This document shows positions 42,588 through 50,326 of a stretch of 64,000 nucleotides of DNA, piece by piece. The stretch is from an uncultured Pseudomonadota bacterium (lineage in GTDB: Bacteria; Pseudomonadota; Gammaproteobacteria; Steroidobacterales; Steroidobacteraceae). The position numbers and the translations under genes are program-made. The stretch covers positions 99,399 to 163,398 of the forward strand of contig CAISDJ010000042.1 in assembly GCA_903884105.1 (NCBI GenBank). The letters are read 5' to 3'. Numbering within the stretch: position 1 is the stretch's first letter; each line of letters opens with the position of its first letter. The notes under the pieces were generated by a model, which worked only from the letters and a program-made list of their open reading frames with translations, was not told where the DNA came from and did no database searches.

Positions 42588-43058
42588 ATGGGCGTGCTCA
42601 TGATGCTCATGATGCTCGTGATCATGGCCGGGCGCGGCGCAGGCCTCGCAGTTCACCCATCCCGAGTCGCCATTCACGTAGTGCTCTTTCTTCCAGATCG
42701 GCACGCGGTGCTTCACTTCGTCGATGATGTAGCGGCAGGCGGCGAAGGCTTCACCCCGGTGGCCTGAGCTGACGCCCACCCACACGGCGAGGTCGCCGAT
42801 CTCGAGCGAGCCGCCGCGATGCACGCAGGCCGCGCGTTCCACGCCGAACTTCTTGATGGCATCCGCGACGATGCGTTCGCCTTCCTTGATCCCGAGTGCC
42901 GCGAAGACTTCATATTCGAGCCGCCGCACTTCAAGGCCTTCGTTGTGGTTGCGCACCCAGCCTTCGAAGCTCACGAAGCCGCCGCACGCCGGATCCTCAA
43001 GCAGCCGTCGCTCGGCCGCCGGATCGAGATTCACGTCGCTGAAACGAAAGAGGGTCAT
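42561..43058 (-). CDS. moaE: Molybdopterin synthase large subunit MoaE with His-rich tail
   Basis: This 165-residue subunit has the MoaE core: GGFVSFEGWVRNHNEG, YEVFAALGIKEGERI, CVHRGGSLEIGDLAVWVGVSSGHR and VPIWKKEHYVNGDSGWV with the catalytic Lys pair. It binds MoaD and inserts sulfur into precursor Z. Beyond the usual end it continues with GHDHEHHEHHEHAHAE, rich in His, and then AGKLGS encoded by the octamer repeat. ATG overlaps the mobA-moaD stop as ATGA, so the two are coupled, fitting their joint function in one enzyme. Confidence 0.93.
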   Translation of the reverse strand: MTLFRFSDVNLDPAAERRLLEDPACGGFVSFEGWVRNHNEGLEVRRLEYEVFAALGIKEGERIVADAIKKFGVERAACVHRGGSLEIGDLAVWVGVSSGHRGEAFAACRYIIDEVKHRVPIWKKEHYVNGDSGWVNCEACAAPGHDHEHHEHHEHAHAEAGKLGS

Positions 43059-43975
43059 CCGCCCGCCACCGGTGGAATGAAGACCACCGTATCGCCATGT
43101 TTGAGAGAGGTCTGCCAGTCGCAGAAATCGGTATTCACCGCCACGCGCAGCTGTTCCTTCTGCAGCTTGAACGGATGCCGGCGCTGCAACTCGGCGTACA
43201 GCCGCGCGGGCGTCTCTGCCGTGGACTCCAGCGTTTCCTCGCCGCGGCCCGCCTGCTCGCGGAACAGCGCGAAGTATTGGATGCGCAGAGTCTTGATCTG
43301 GGCTTCAGGCGGCAGGCTACGGGTTGCAGCCAGGCCAGGTAACCCCAAATCCGGACCTGTGGCCGGTGGCCGGTGGCCGGTGGCCCCGAGAAGCGCGCTG
43401 GCCGCGCTGTACTCTTCGGGCGTATTCACGTTGTCGAGTGCCTGCGGATCCGGCTGCTTGAGCAGATGGGTAGCCGAATTGATCAGTAACTTGCGCGGGC
43501 ACTGCTTGCCGGCCGCAATCCAAGCGGCGACGGCCTCGCGGCTCGATGGCTCCCACACGGCGCACAGCGGCTCGGGCAACCCGTCACTGGTGCTGATGAA
43601 GGCCGTGGCCGGCTTCGCGGGGTCGCGATGCTCCAGCAGGAACTTGAGCGTCGCCGTGGTCAGGAACGGCAGGTCGCAGGCGAGCACCAGCCACGCGGCT
43701 TCCGGATACGTGGCTTGCGCCGCCGCGATGCCGGCGATGGGGCCCAGGCCGGGATGCTGGTCCGCGATTGTCGGGAAACGGCCGCGTAACGGGTCAGTGA
43801 GCTGGTCAGCCCGAACCGACACGAAAGTCTTGGCACAGACGCTGCTCGCGAGCTCGAACGCCCGCTCCAGCTGCTGCTTGCCGTGGATCTCAAGCGCAGC
43901 CTTGTCCGTCTGCATGCGGCGGCTCATGCCACCGGCCAGGATCAGGCCGAAAACGGGAGGAGGAGAGGAAGTCAT
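43055..43975 (-). CDS. MobA-MoaD fusion: molybdenum cofactor guanylyltransferase plus molybdopterin synthase small subunit
   Basis: This is a 306-residue fusion. Residues 1-205 are an NTP-transferase domain of the MobA type (LILAGGMSRRMQTDKAAL, ADQHPGLGPIAGI, LACDLPFL). Residues about 225-306 are a MoaD-like ubiquitin fold (IKTLRIQYFALFREQAGRG, VFIPPVAGG) ending in the Gly-Gly needed for thiocarboxylation. The linker between them (LLGATGHRPPATGPDLGLPG) is encoded by a GGTGGCC heptamer repeat at 43360-43385. The start at 43975 follows AGGAGAGG; the open frame above it is only repeat DNA. It lies between moaC and moaE and overlaps moaE by ATGA. Confidence 0.88.
   Translation of the reverse strand: MTSSPPPVFGLILAGGMSRRMQTDKAALEIHGKQQLERAFELASSVCAKTFVSVRADQLTDPLRGRFPTIADQHPGLGPIAGIAAAQATYPEAAWLVLACDLPFLTTATLKFLLEHRDPAKPATAFISTSDGLPEPLCAVWEPSSREAVAAWIAAGKQCPRKLLINSATHLLKQPDPQALDNVNTPEEYSAASALLGATGHRPPATGPDLGLPGLAATRSLPPEAQIKTLRIQYFALFREQAGRGEETLESTAETPARLYAELQRRHPFKLQKEQLRVAVNTDFCDWQTSLKHGDTVVFIPPVAGG
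43360..43385. repeat. TGGCCGG heptamer repeat inside mobA-moaD
   Basis: Three full TGGCCGG units plus TGGCC run from 43360 to 43385. Three heptamers equal seven codons, so the reading frame is kept, and the product is GATGHRPPATG. Similar GGTGGCC/GGTGGTC units occur outside genes at 34033-34050 and 44667-44848. Confidence 0.75.
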
Positions 43976-44025
43976 GGGGCGGTACGTTAAGGGGATGGCT
44001 GGGCAGAGACAAGGGCTGTCAGTGC

Positions 44026-44181
44026 GGGGAAGCCTTAAGGAAGCCATGGAAGATGAGGAAGTCCGAGGAAGCCTGAGAAAGGCAATCGAGGCGAGGATGC
44101 CAAACAAGCCTTCCTGCGATCGCTGGCTTCCCCGCTTCCCCGCTTTCTAGCTTTCTAGCTTCCTAGCTTCCTGCCTTCCCG
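44026..44181. repeat. GGAAGC/GCTTCC array 4
   Basis: The left side (44026-44080) has about six GGAAGC/GGAAGT units. The right side (44126-44181) is seven tandem octamers of the GCTTCCCC and GCTTTCTA type. The stop codon of moaC (44163-44165) is in the fifth octamer. The array lies between mobA-moaD and moaC. Confidence 0.85.
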
Positions 44182-44660
44182 ACCCCGGCAGCCGCGTATG
44201 CGCCGCTGCGTCCGCCGCTCTTCTCGAGCAGACGGGTGCCGGTGATGACGATGTCGTGCGAGAGCGCCTTGCACATGTCGTAGATCGTTAGCGCCGAGAT
44301 GCTGGCGCCCGTCAGCGCTTCCATCTCCACGCCGGTCTTGCTGGTGACGGTGGCGGTGCAGCGGATGACGGCTTCGTCGCCGTGCATGTCGATCTGGACC
44401 TTGCAGTTCTCGAGCCCGAGGGGATGGCAGAACGGGATCAGTTCGTGCGTTCGCTTGGCTGCCATCACGCCAGCGATGATGGCGGTCTGGAATACGGGGC
44501 CCTTCGCGCTGTTGAAGCCGTTGCCGCGCAGCGCCTCGGCCACGCTGGCCGGGAACAACACGCGCGCTTCGGCGACAGCAGTGCGCTTGGTGACGGCTTT
44601 GTCGGCGACGTCGACCATGGTCGGCTGGTTCTGCGAATCGAGATGGGAGAAGGAGGACAT
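44163..44660 (-). CDS. moaC: Cyclic pyranopterin monophosphate synthase MoaC
   Basis: This 165-residue enzyme has the MoaC motifs [66 protein letters not shown] and [11 protein letters not shown]. It converts the MoaA product to cyclic pyranopterin monophosphate. The usual family C-terminus ([12 protein letters not shown]) is followed by [10 protein letters not shown], whose last residues and stop codon are encoded by octamer repeat units. Its 5' side abuts an inverted GGTGGTC array. It belongs to the Moco cluster on the minus strand. Confidence 0.94.
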   Translation of the reverse strand: MSSFSHLDSQNQPTMVDVADKAVTKRTAVAEARVLFPASVAEALRGNGFNSAKGPVFQTAIIAGVMAAKRTHELIPFCHPLGLENCKVQIDMHGDEAVIRCTATVTSKTGVEMEALTGASISALTIYDMCKALSHDIVITGTRLLEKSGGRSGAYAAAGVGKAGS

Positions 44661-44666
44661 GGAAGG

Positions 44667-44848
44667 GTGGTCGGTGGTCAGTGGCCGGTGGCTGGAAGAG
44701 CAGGGTGGTCGGTGGTCAGTGGTCGACGATTGGCTGTTCGTGACAGGAGAGTAATCGAAAAAGGCTCTCTGGCGCGCGAGCGGGGATGGCCATTCGCCAG
44801 TCGCAGTCCCTCATCCTCCGGCCACTGACCACTGACCACTGACCACCA
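44667..44848. repeat. GGTGGTCAGTGG inverted array between moaC and moaA
   Basis: GGTGGTCGGTGGTCAGTGG units lie at 44667-44691 and 44704-44723. Their complement, GACCACTGACCACTGACCACC, lies at about 44826-44848, with CCGGCCACT just before it. The two sides could pair across about 100 bp. The region occupies most of the 196-bp moaA-moaC gap and has no gene. Confidence 0.75.
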
Positions 44849-44856
44849 TCCCGCTC

Positions 44857-45906
44857 TCATCCTCCGATGTAGTACATCTCGATCTTGCGCAGCGGATATT
44901 CGGTTTGCGTCGAGCGCTGTTCGCTGTAGCGGTCCGCGCGACCCAGCCACACGTTCCGGATCAGGTCGGTGAGCTCCGCATCGCTCGCGCTGTCGCGCAG
45001 GGGGGCCTTCAAGTCTGTGCCGGACGCCGCGAACAGGCAGGTATAGAACACGCCTTCCGAGGAGAGCCGCGCCCGCGAGCAGTCGCCGCAGAAGGGCTGC
45101 GTGACCGACGAGATGAAGCCGACTTCGCCGCTGCCGTCGTCGAACACGTAGCGCTCGGCGACTTCCCCGCGGTAGTTGCCGGCGGCAGCGTGGACCGGCC
45201 AGCGCGCATGGATCCGTTGCATGAGTTCGTGCGACGGCATGACGCGGTCCAGGCTCCAGTGGTTGCGGTTGCCGACATCCATGTACTCAATGAAGCGCAC
45301 GATGACGCCCGTGCCGCGGAAACGCTCCACGAGGTCGAGGGCAGTGTGGTCGTTCATGCCCCGCTCGACGACCGCATTGATCTTCAGCGGCGTGAGGCCG
45401 CTGTCGACGGCGGCCTGGATGCCCTCGAGCACCTGTTCGATTCCCTGAAAGCCGCCGCTCATCTTGGCGAACACCGCGGGGTCGAGGGAGTCGAGGCTGA
45501 CGGTCACGCGTTTCAGGCCATTGGCTTTGAGTTCCGCCGCATGTTTGGCGAGCAGCACGCCATTCGTCGTCAACGCGACATCCTCCACGCCTTCGAGCGC
45601 AGACAGTTCGCCGACGAGTTCAGAGACATTGGGCCGCAGTAGCGGCTCGCCACCGGTCAGCCGCACCTTGCGGACGCCGAGGTCGACGAACACGCGCGTG
45701 ACACGCAGGATTTCCTCGAACGACAGCCGTTCGGCGGGCTTCAGGAAGCGGTAGTTCTCGTGGAACTGTTCGCGCGGCATGCAGTACGGGCAACGGAAGT
45801 TGCAGCGGTCCATGACGGAAATGCGCAGGTCATGCAGCGGCCGGCCGAGCGTATCCCTCGGTTTGGGCTTGGCGGCTAACGTGGCGACTGCAGGGACATC
45901 CGACAT
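44857..45906 (-). CDS. moaA: GTP 3',8-cyclase MoaA
   Basis: This 349-residue radical SAM enzyme has CNFRCPYC binding the first 4Fe-4S cluster, LTGGEPLLR, and the C-terminal cluster ligands FCGDCSRARLSSEGVFYTCLF. It ends with the conserved YIGG-type Gly-Gly tail. It starts Moco synthesis from GTP. ATG at 45906 lies 5 bp after the moeA stop; the longer frame upstream overlaps moeA. It is followed by the GGTGG array and moaC. Confidence 0.95.
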   Translation of the reverse strand: MSDVPAVATLAAKPKPRDTLGRPLHDLRISVMDRCNFRCPYCMPREQFHENYRFLKPAERLSFEEILRVTRVFVDLGVRKVRLTGGEPLLRPNVSELVGELSALEGVEDVALTTNGVLLAKHAAELKANGLKRVTVSLDSLDPAVFAKMSGGFQGIEQVLEGIQAAVDSGLTPLKINAVVERGMNDHTALDLVERFRGTGVIVRFIEYMDVGNRNHWSLDRVMPSHELMQRIHARWPVHAAAGNYRGEVAERYVFDDGSGEVGFISSVTQPFCGDCSRARLSSEGVFYTCLFAASGTDLKAPLRDSASDAELTDLIRNVWLGRADRYSEQRSTQTEYPLRKIEMYYIGG

Positions 45907-45910
45907 GGTG

Positions 45911-47110
45911 TTACCAGGCGTAGAAAGGGGCCAGCGTCCCGGCTTGCGCCGTGCGCGGTCCCGCAGTGAGTTCGACGAAACCGTCCGTTCCGGTGAGCGA
46001 CACGAAATCTCCCGAGCCCCGCGTCGGCTTCGGTGTGGCGACTTGCCTGCCGCTGCCATCCTGGGCAAGGGTCACGGGCATGAAGATACTGAGGTCCGAA
46101 GGCACATTGACGTCACTGCCCAATACGACCTGCAGCGGCGCCGTTCGTGCCATGCCGAGCGAAGCAGCGAGTCCCGGGATCACGTACCGGATGCAGCTCA
46201 CGAGCGTCGACACTGGATTGCCGGGCAAAGCATAGACCGCTTTCCCCGGATTGCGCACCCCGAACCACATGGGCTTGCCCGGGCGCTGCGCGACCTTATG
46301 GAAAACCGTCTCGACGCCCAGTTCCGCGAGTACCTGAGGAATAAAGTCGAACTTGCCCATCGATACGCCGCCGCTCAAGACCAGGACGTCGTGGGTATCG
46401 AGGTGTGCCCGCAGTCGATTTCGCAGCACCTCAAGGTCGTCTGGCAGGTGATCGTGTGCGACCTGCAGATAGCCGCGACGCTGCAGGGCGGCGACCACCG
46501 CGTAGGCGTTCGAGCGGCGGATCTGCCAGTCCCGAATCGGCTGTCCCGGTTCGACGAGTTCGTCGCCGGTCGAGATCACCATGATGCGAGGTTCCGCCGC
46601 GACCTCGGCGGTTGCGAGGCCGGCGGACGCGACGATGGCGACTTCGGCCGGGCCCAGTACGCAACCGGGCATCAGGAGCGTCTCGCCCGCAAGGCTGTCG
46701 CTCCCACGGCGGTGCACGTTCATCCATGGCTTCGCGACCACGTCGCCGGCCACGCGGATCCGTTCACCTAGGTTCGTGATCCTTTCCACCGGGATGACGC
46801 AGTCGCAGCCCTCGGGCAGCACGGCGCCGGTCATGATTTCGATGCACGCCGATGGATCAGGCAGGCAAGACTGCGGCGCGCCTGCCGCTTGCGTCCCGAC
46901 AATCGCGAATTCGCGGAGACCGCGATCCCACGCACTGCTCGCAATGGCCACGCCGTCCATTGAAACGCGGTTGAAAGGAGGTTGGTCGCGTTCGGCGACG
47001 ATGCTCTGGCGCAGGAGCCGGCCCGAGAGGTCGGTCAGGGGCAGCGTTGCCTGCGGGGCCGCAGGAACGCGCCTCTCGATGGCCGCCTCGGCCTCAGGCG
47101 GAGAAAGCAT
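45911..47110 (-). CDS. moeA: Molybdopterin molybdenumtransferase MoeA
   Basis: This 399-residue enzyme has the MoeA blocks PPFNRVSMDGVAI, IMTGAVLPEGCDCVIPVE, VISTGDELVEPGQPI, VLVLSGGVSMGKFDF and FGVRNPGKAVYALPGNPVST. It inserts molybdate into adenylylated molybdopterin. It heads the minus-strand Moco operon (moeA, moaA, moaC, mobA-moaD, moaE). A palindromic GGGGACAGATC repeat lies directly upstream of its ATG, in the place of the promoter region. Confidence 0.94.
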   Translation of the reverse strand: MLSPPEAEAAIERRVPAAPQATLPLTDLSGRLLRQSIVAERDQPPFNRVSMDGVAIASSAWDRGLREFAIVGTQAAGAPQSCLPDPSACIEIMTGAVLPEGCDCVIPVERITNLGERIRVAGDVVAKPWMNVHRRGSDSLAGETLLMPGCVLGPAEVAIVASAGLATAEVAAEPRIMVISTGDELVEPGQPIRDWQIRRSNAYAVVAALQRRGYLQVAHDHLPDDLEVLRNRLRAHLDTHDVLVLSGGVSMGKFDFIPQVLAELGVETVFHKVAQRPGKPMWFGVRNPGKAVYALPGNPVSTLVSCIRYVIPGLAASLGMARTAPLQVVLGSDVNVPSDLSIFMPVTLAQDGSGRQVATPKPTRGSGDFVSLTGTDGFVELTAGPRTAQAGTLAPFYAW

Positions 47111-47124
47111 AGGGCCGGGCGGAT

Positions 47125-47184
47125 AAGGGGACAGATCTATTTTCGGACATCGGGGACAGACCTGGGAAATAGATCTGTCCCCTT
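47125..47184. repeat. GGGGACAGATC palindromic (REP-like) repeat, copy 2
   Basis: AAGGGGACAGATCTATTTTC (47125-47144) and its complement (47166-47184) form an almost perfect stem. A third partial GGGGACAGACCT unit lies in the loop (47153-47164). The element sits between moeA and the small exported protein gene; it has no coding content. Confidence 0.8.
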
Positions 47185-47194
47185 AGCCGAGGGA

Positions 47195-47563
47195 TCAGCC
47201 GGGGTTCTTGGCCTTGTAGGCCTTGAGCTGCGCATTGAAGTGCGTGGCGTACTTTTCCAGCTCATCGACAGCGGCGTTGTGCTTCGACGTCTGGATGCTC
47301 TTGATCTGCTTGATCTGCTCGGGCTTCGGGTCCGTGATCGCAGCGATCTGCGACTCCGACTCCATCTCCAGGCAGCTGATGTAGGCGTTGATATCCGAGT
47401 TGTACTTCTTGACCGCGTTCATGGCGGTCACGATGTCTTCCTGCTTGGCAGTCGAGCCGTTCGGGATCTCGGCCGTCGCCTTCGGATAGATGCACTCGGC
47501 GCCGGCGGTCACGGAGAGCGTGAGGGCGGCCAGCGTCGTCAGCGAAAGCAGAACGTTCTTCAT
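47195..47563 (-). CDS. Small exported helical protein, unknown function
   Basis: This 122-residue protein has a signal peptide (LLSLTTLAALTLSVTAGAE) and two cysteines in the mature part (ECIYP and SCLEM) that could form a disulfide linking two helices. The rest is Lys/Gln/Ala-rich helix. I do not recognise a characterised family. ATG at 47563 is used. It lies between the Mo operon and modABC but there is no evidence of a molybdenum role. Confidence 0.7.
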   Translation of the reverse strand: MKNVLLSLTTLAALTLSVTAGAECIYPKATAEIPNGSTAKQEDIVTAMNAVKKYNSDINAYISCLEMESESQIAAITDPKPEQIKQIKSIQTSKHNAAVDELEKYATHFNAQLKAYKAKNPG

Positions 47564-47719
47564 GGTTCGAAATCCCCTGGGTAACCTTGTAAGAGTGGTT
47601 ATAAAGCAATCATCCGCTGCAATCGGCAGACCGGCATTCTTGGCTTAAGTTCTATCTTAGTCGCGCGGGTAAAGTCTTGGCTACTGCCTCACCCCGGTAG
47701 ACGTCGATAAATTTTGGCG

Positions 47720-47728
47720 TATATAACG
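47720..47728. promoter_or_regulatory. Possible ModE half-site before modA
   Basis: TATATAACG lies 44 bp before the modA start and equals one half of the known ModE operator type. The other half is not recognisable in the preceding bases. No modE gene is in the window, so this is a weak suggestion. Confidence 0.25.
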
Positions 47729-47771
47729 GATCTGATTGGATCCCGCCGCTGCGCCATCCGGAGTCGTTGGA

Positions 47772-48575
47772 ATGCCTGCCTTGTTTGCCCGGCTGTTGCT
47801 GTTCTCGCGAGCCTCCCTGCTGCTGGTTGGCGTGGGGCTCTGCCTGTCTGGCCCGGTCGCGCGGGCAGCGAGCGAGCCGGTGCGGGTGGCCGTGGCCGCG
47901 AACTTCAAGCAGACCATTGATCGACTCGCAGCGGAATTCTCCAGAAAAACCGGAGAGTTAGCGCCGGTGGTGACGAGCGGTGCCAGTGGCTTGCTGTACA
48001 GCCAGATCACGCAAGGGGCGCCGTTCGACGTCTTTTTCTCTGCTGACCAGGAGCGGCCGGAGCGCCTTGAACGGGACGGCCTCGTGGTGCCCGGGTCGAG
48101 ATATACCTATGCGGTCGGCAAGCTGGTGCTGTGGCGGCCTGGTCGGGCCTGGAGCGGGACGGTGGAGCAAGCGCTCAAGGATCCGCTGGTGAAAGTGGTA
48201 TCGATTGCCAATCCCGCCGTAGCCCCCTACGGAGCCGCAGCGCAGCAAGTGCTGGAGAAGATCGGCCTCTGGACGGCACCGCCGTTTCGCGTCGTTCAGG
48301 GGGAGAGCCTCGGGCAGGCTTTCCAGTTCGTCGCCACGGGTAACGCTCAGCTCGGGTTCATCGCTCTGTCGCAGGTGAAGGAAGCGAACGCACAGCCTGG
48401 CATCGAAAGCGAAGTCCTCGAGATTGACCCGCGCCTTTATGCGCCGCTCGCGCAGGATGCCGTCCGGCTGAAGCGGTCGGCGGCCAATGCAGCCGTCGGG
48501 CGGTTCCTCGACTTCGTCAGCAGTCCGCAAGGTCGAGCAATGATCGCTGCCGCCGGGTACGCTTCGGCCCCGTGA
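47772..48575 (+). CDS. modA: Molybdate-binding periplasmic protein
   Basis: This 267-residue protein has a signal peptide ending PVARAASEP. The ModA family blocks follow: VAVAANFKQTIDRLAAEF, VVTSGASGLLYSQITQGAPFDVFFSADQERP, ANPAVAPYGAAAQQVLEK and FVATGNAQLGFIALSQV. It binds molybdate and delivers it to ModBC. ATG at 47772 gives a normal signal peptide; an in-frame TTG at 47736 is less likely. It overlaps modB by GTGA. Confidence 0.93.
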   Translation: MPALFARLLLFSRASLLLVGVGLCLSGPVARAASEPVRVAVAANFKQTIDRLAAEFSRKTGELAPVVTSGASGLLYSQITQGAPFDVFFSADQERPERLERDGLVVPGSRYTYAVGKLVLWRPGRAWSGTVEQALKDPLVKVVSIANPAVAPYGAAAQQVLEKIGLWTAPPFRVVQGESLGQAFQFVATGNAQLGFIALSQVKEANAQPGIESEVLEIDPRLYAPLAQDAVRLKRSAANAAVGRFLDFVSSPQGRAMIAAAGYASAP

Positions 48576-49246
48576 ATGCTGCCCTCGACCTGACTCCGCT
48601 TGCGCTCAGCCTACGGCTGTCTGCCGTCACGGCAATCATCCTGCTGATCATCGGGACGCCACTTGCCTGGTGGCTGGCGCACGGCCGCTCGCGGTTCCGG
48701 TTCCTCGTGGAGGCGCTCGTGGTGTTGCCGGTCGTGCTGCCTCCGACGGTGCTCGGCTTCTATCTTCTGCAGCTGCTGGGGGCGAACGGCCCGCTGGCCT
48801 GGTTGTGGGCGCTGGTGGAGGTGAGGCTGGTGTTCAGTTTCGCCGGCCTCGTCATCGGCTCGGTGATCTTCTCGCTGCCGTTTGTCGTGTATCCGCTCAA
48901 GGGGGTCTTCGAGAAGGTGCCGCGGCCGCAGCTCGAGGCCGCGGCGACGCTCGGCGCGGGCCCGGTCGACCGCTTCTTCTCCGTGGCAGTGCCCGCGTCG
49001 CTGTCGGGATTCCTTGCGGCTGCGGTACTGGCATTCGCGCACACGCTCGGTGAATTTGGCGTCGTGCTCATGTTGGGTGGCAATATTCCCGGCGAAACGC
49101 AGGTGCTGTCGATCGCCATCTACAACCATGTGGAACAGCTCGAGTACTCGGCGGCGCATGCACTGTCGGCCGGCCTGGTCGCGTTCTCGTTCATGGTGCT
49201 CGCCGTGCTGCACTTCACCAACAGCCGCAGGAAGGTGGCCTTGTGA
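48572..49246 (+). CDS. modB: Molybdate ABC transporter permease
   Basis: This 224-residue permease has five to six membrane helices and the EAA-type loop LEAAATLGAGPVDRFFSVAVPAS. VVLPPTVLGFYLLQLLG and HTLGEFGVVLMLGGNIPGET are typical ModB blocks. It starts with GTG overlapping the modA TGA and ends overlapping the modC GTG, so the three form a tight operon. Confidence 0.94.
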   Translation: MNAALDLTPLALSLRLSAVTAIILLIIGTPLAWWLAHGRSRFRFLVEALVVLPVVLPPTVLGFYLLQLLGANGPLAWLWALVEVRLVFSFAGLVIGSVIFSLPFVVYPLKGVFEKVPRPQLEAAATLGAGPVDRFFSVAVPASLSGFLAAAVLAFAHTLGEFGVVLMLGGNIPGETQVLSIAIYNHVEQLEYSAAHALSAGLVAFSFMVLAVLHFTNSRRKVAL

Positions 49247-50325
49247 CACAGCTCAGCGGCCATTTCAGGCTCAGCCGCGGCACCTTCCTGCTCGACACCG
49301 CTTTTGATTCTGCAGGGCCGGGCGTGACTGCGCTGTGCGGGCCGTCAGGTGCAGGCAAGACCAGCTTGCTCAGGTGCCTTGCGGGGCTCGAAACGCCTGA
49401 GGCGGGGATGCTCCGCGTAGGGGACGAGGTGTGGTTCGATGCGAAGCGGCGCGTCTTCGTGCCACCTCAAAGACGGTCGATCGGCTATGTCACCCAGGAA
49501 TCCAGCCTGTTCGCGCACCTGTCCGTCGAGGACAACCTGCTGTACGGATCCAAGCGACTGGCGGACTCCGCGCGCAGGGCGTCGCTCGATGACGTCGTGG
49601 ACGGGCTCGGACTCAAGGCCTTGTTATCGCGACGTGTAACCAACCTGTCGGGCGGCGAGCGCCAGCGGGTTGCGATCGGGCGCGCATTGTTGCGTAGTCC
49701 CCAAGTGCTGTTGCTCGACGAGCCGGTGTCGGCGCTCGATGTGGCGGGCCGCGCCGACGTCTTGCGGTATCTGCGCCAGGTGCTCGAGCGCTTTGCCGTG
49801 CGGTCCATTTATGTGAGCCACGACTTGCGCGAGGCCGCGCGGCTCGCGAACGAGATGCTGTGGATGGAGCGCGGCAAGGTCGTGGCGCAGGGCAACGCCC
49901 GTGACGTATTGACCGATGTGCATCTCCCCTTCGCGGAACTCGACGAAGCGGAGAGTCTGCTCGACGGCGTCATCGAGGGCCATGACGAGCAAATGGGCCT
50001 GACGCGGATCCGCTGCGCAGACACGACGTTGTGGCTGTCGCAGGTGGACGCTCCCGTGGGGTCGAGCCATCGTGTGCAGATCGCCGCTCGTGACGTGAGC
50101 CTCGCACTGTCGGCGCCCGGTGCCGTCAGCATTCTCAATGTCCTTGAGGCAAATGTCAGCGAGCTTGTCGTCGCGCCCCGCCAGCCGGCGCAGATGATCG
50201 TGAGACTCGATGTCGCAGGCCATCCGCTCCTCGCGAGGATCACGCGCAAGTCCGCGCTTGCATTGCAACTGCAGCCGGGAACTCGCGTCTGGGCACTGGT
50301 CAAGAGCGTCGCGCTGGCGGAGTAG
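49243..50325 (+). CDS. modC: Molybdate ABC transporter ATP-binding protein
   Basis: This 360-residue ATPase has Walker A GPSGAGKTS, signature LSGGERQRVAIGRALL, Walker B VLLLDEPVSALD and the switch His in YVSHDLREA. The C-terminal TOBE/molybdate-binding domain (about 290-355) is present. It drives ModAB. GTG start at 49243 overlaps modB. It is convergent with the spermidine synthase-like gene, 1 bp apart. Confidence 0.95.
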   Translation: MTQLSGHFRLSRGTFLLDTAFDSAGPGVTALCGPSGAGKTSLLRCLAGLETPEAGMLRVGDEVWFDAKRRVFVPPQRRSIGYVTQESSLFAHLSVEDNLLYGSKRLADSARRASLDDVVDGLGLKALLSRRVTNLSGGERQRVAIGRALLRSPQVLLLDEPVSALDVAGRADVLRYLRQVLERFAVRSIYVSHDLREAARLANEMLWMERGKVVAQGNARDVLTDVHLPFAELDEAESLLDGVIEGHDEQMGLTRIRCADTTLWLSQVDAPVGSSHRVQIAARDVSLALSAPGAVSILNVLEANVSELVVAPRQPAQMIVRLDVAGHPLLARITRKSALALQLQPGTRVWALVKSVALAE

Positions 50326-50326
50326 T

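Noticed and set aside
43976..44107. N-terminal extension of MobA-MoaD up to 44107
   Set aside because: The added codons are repeat DNA (LRLPRTSSSSMASLRLPR-like) and the ATG at 43975 has a strong ribosome-binding site and starts the MobA domain.
47736..47771. Upstream TTG start for modA
   Set aside because: The ATG at 47772 gives a normal signal peptide; the added residues would not improve it and the TTG has no clear ribosome-binding site.
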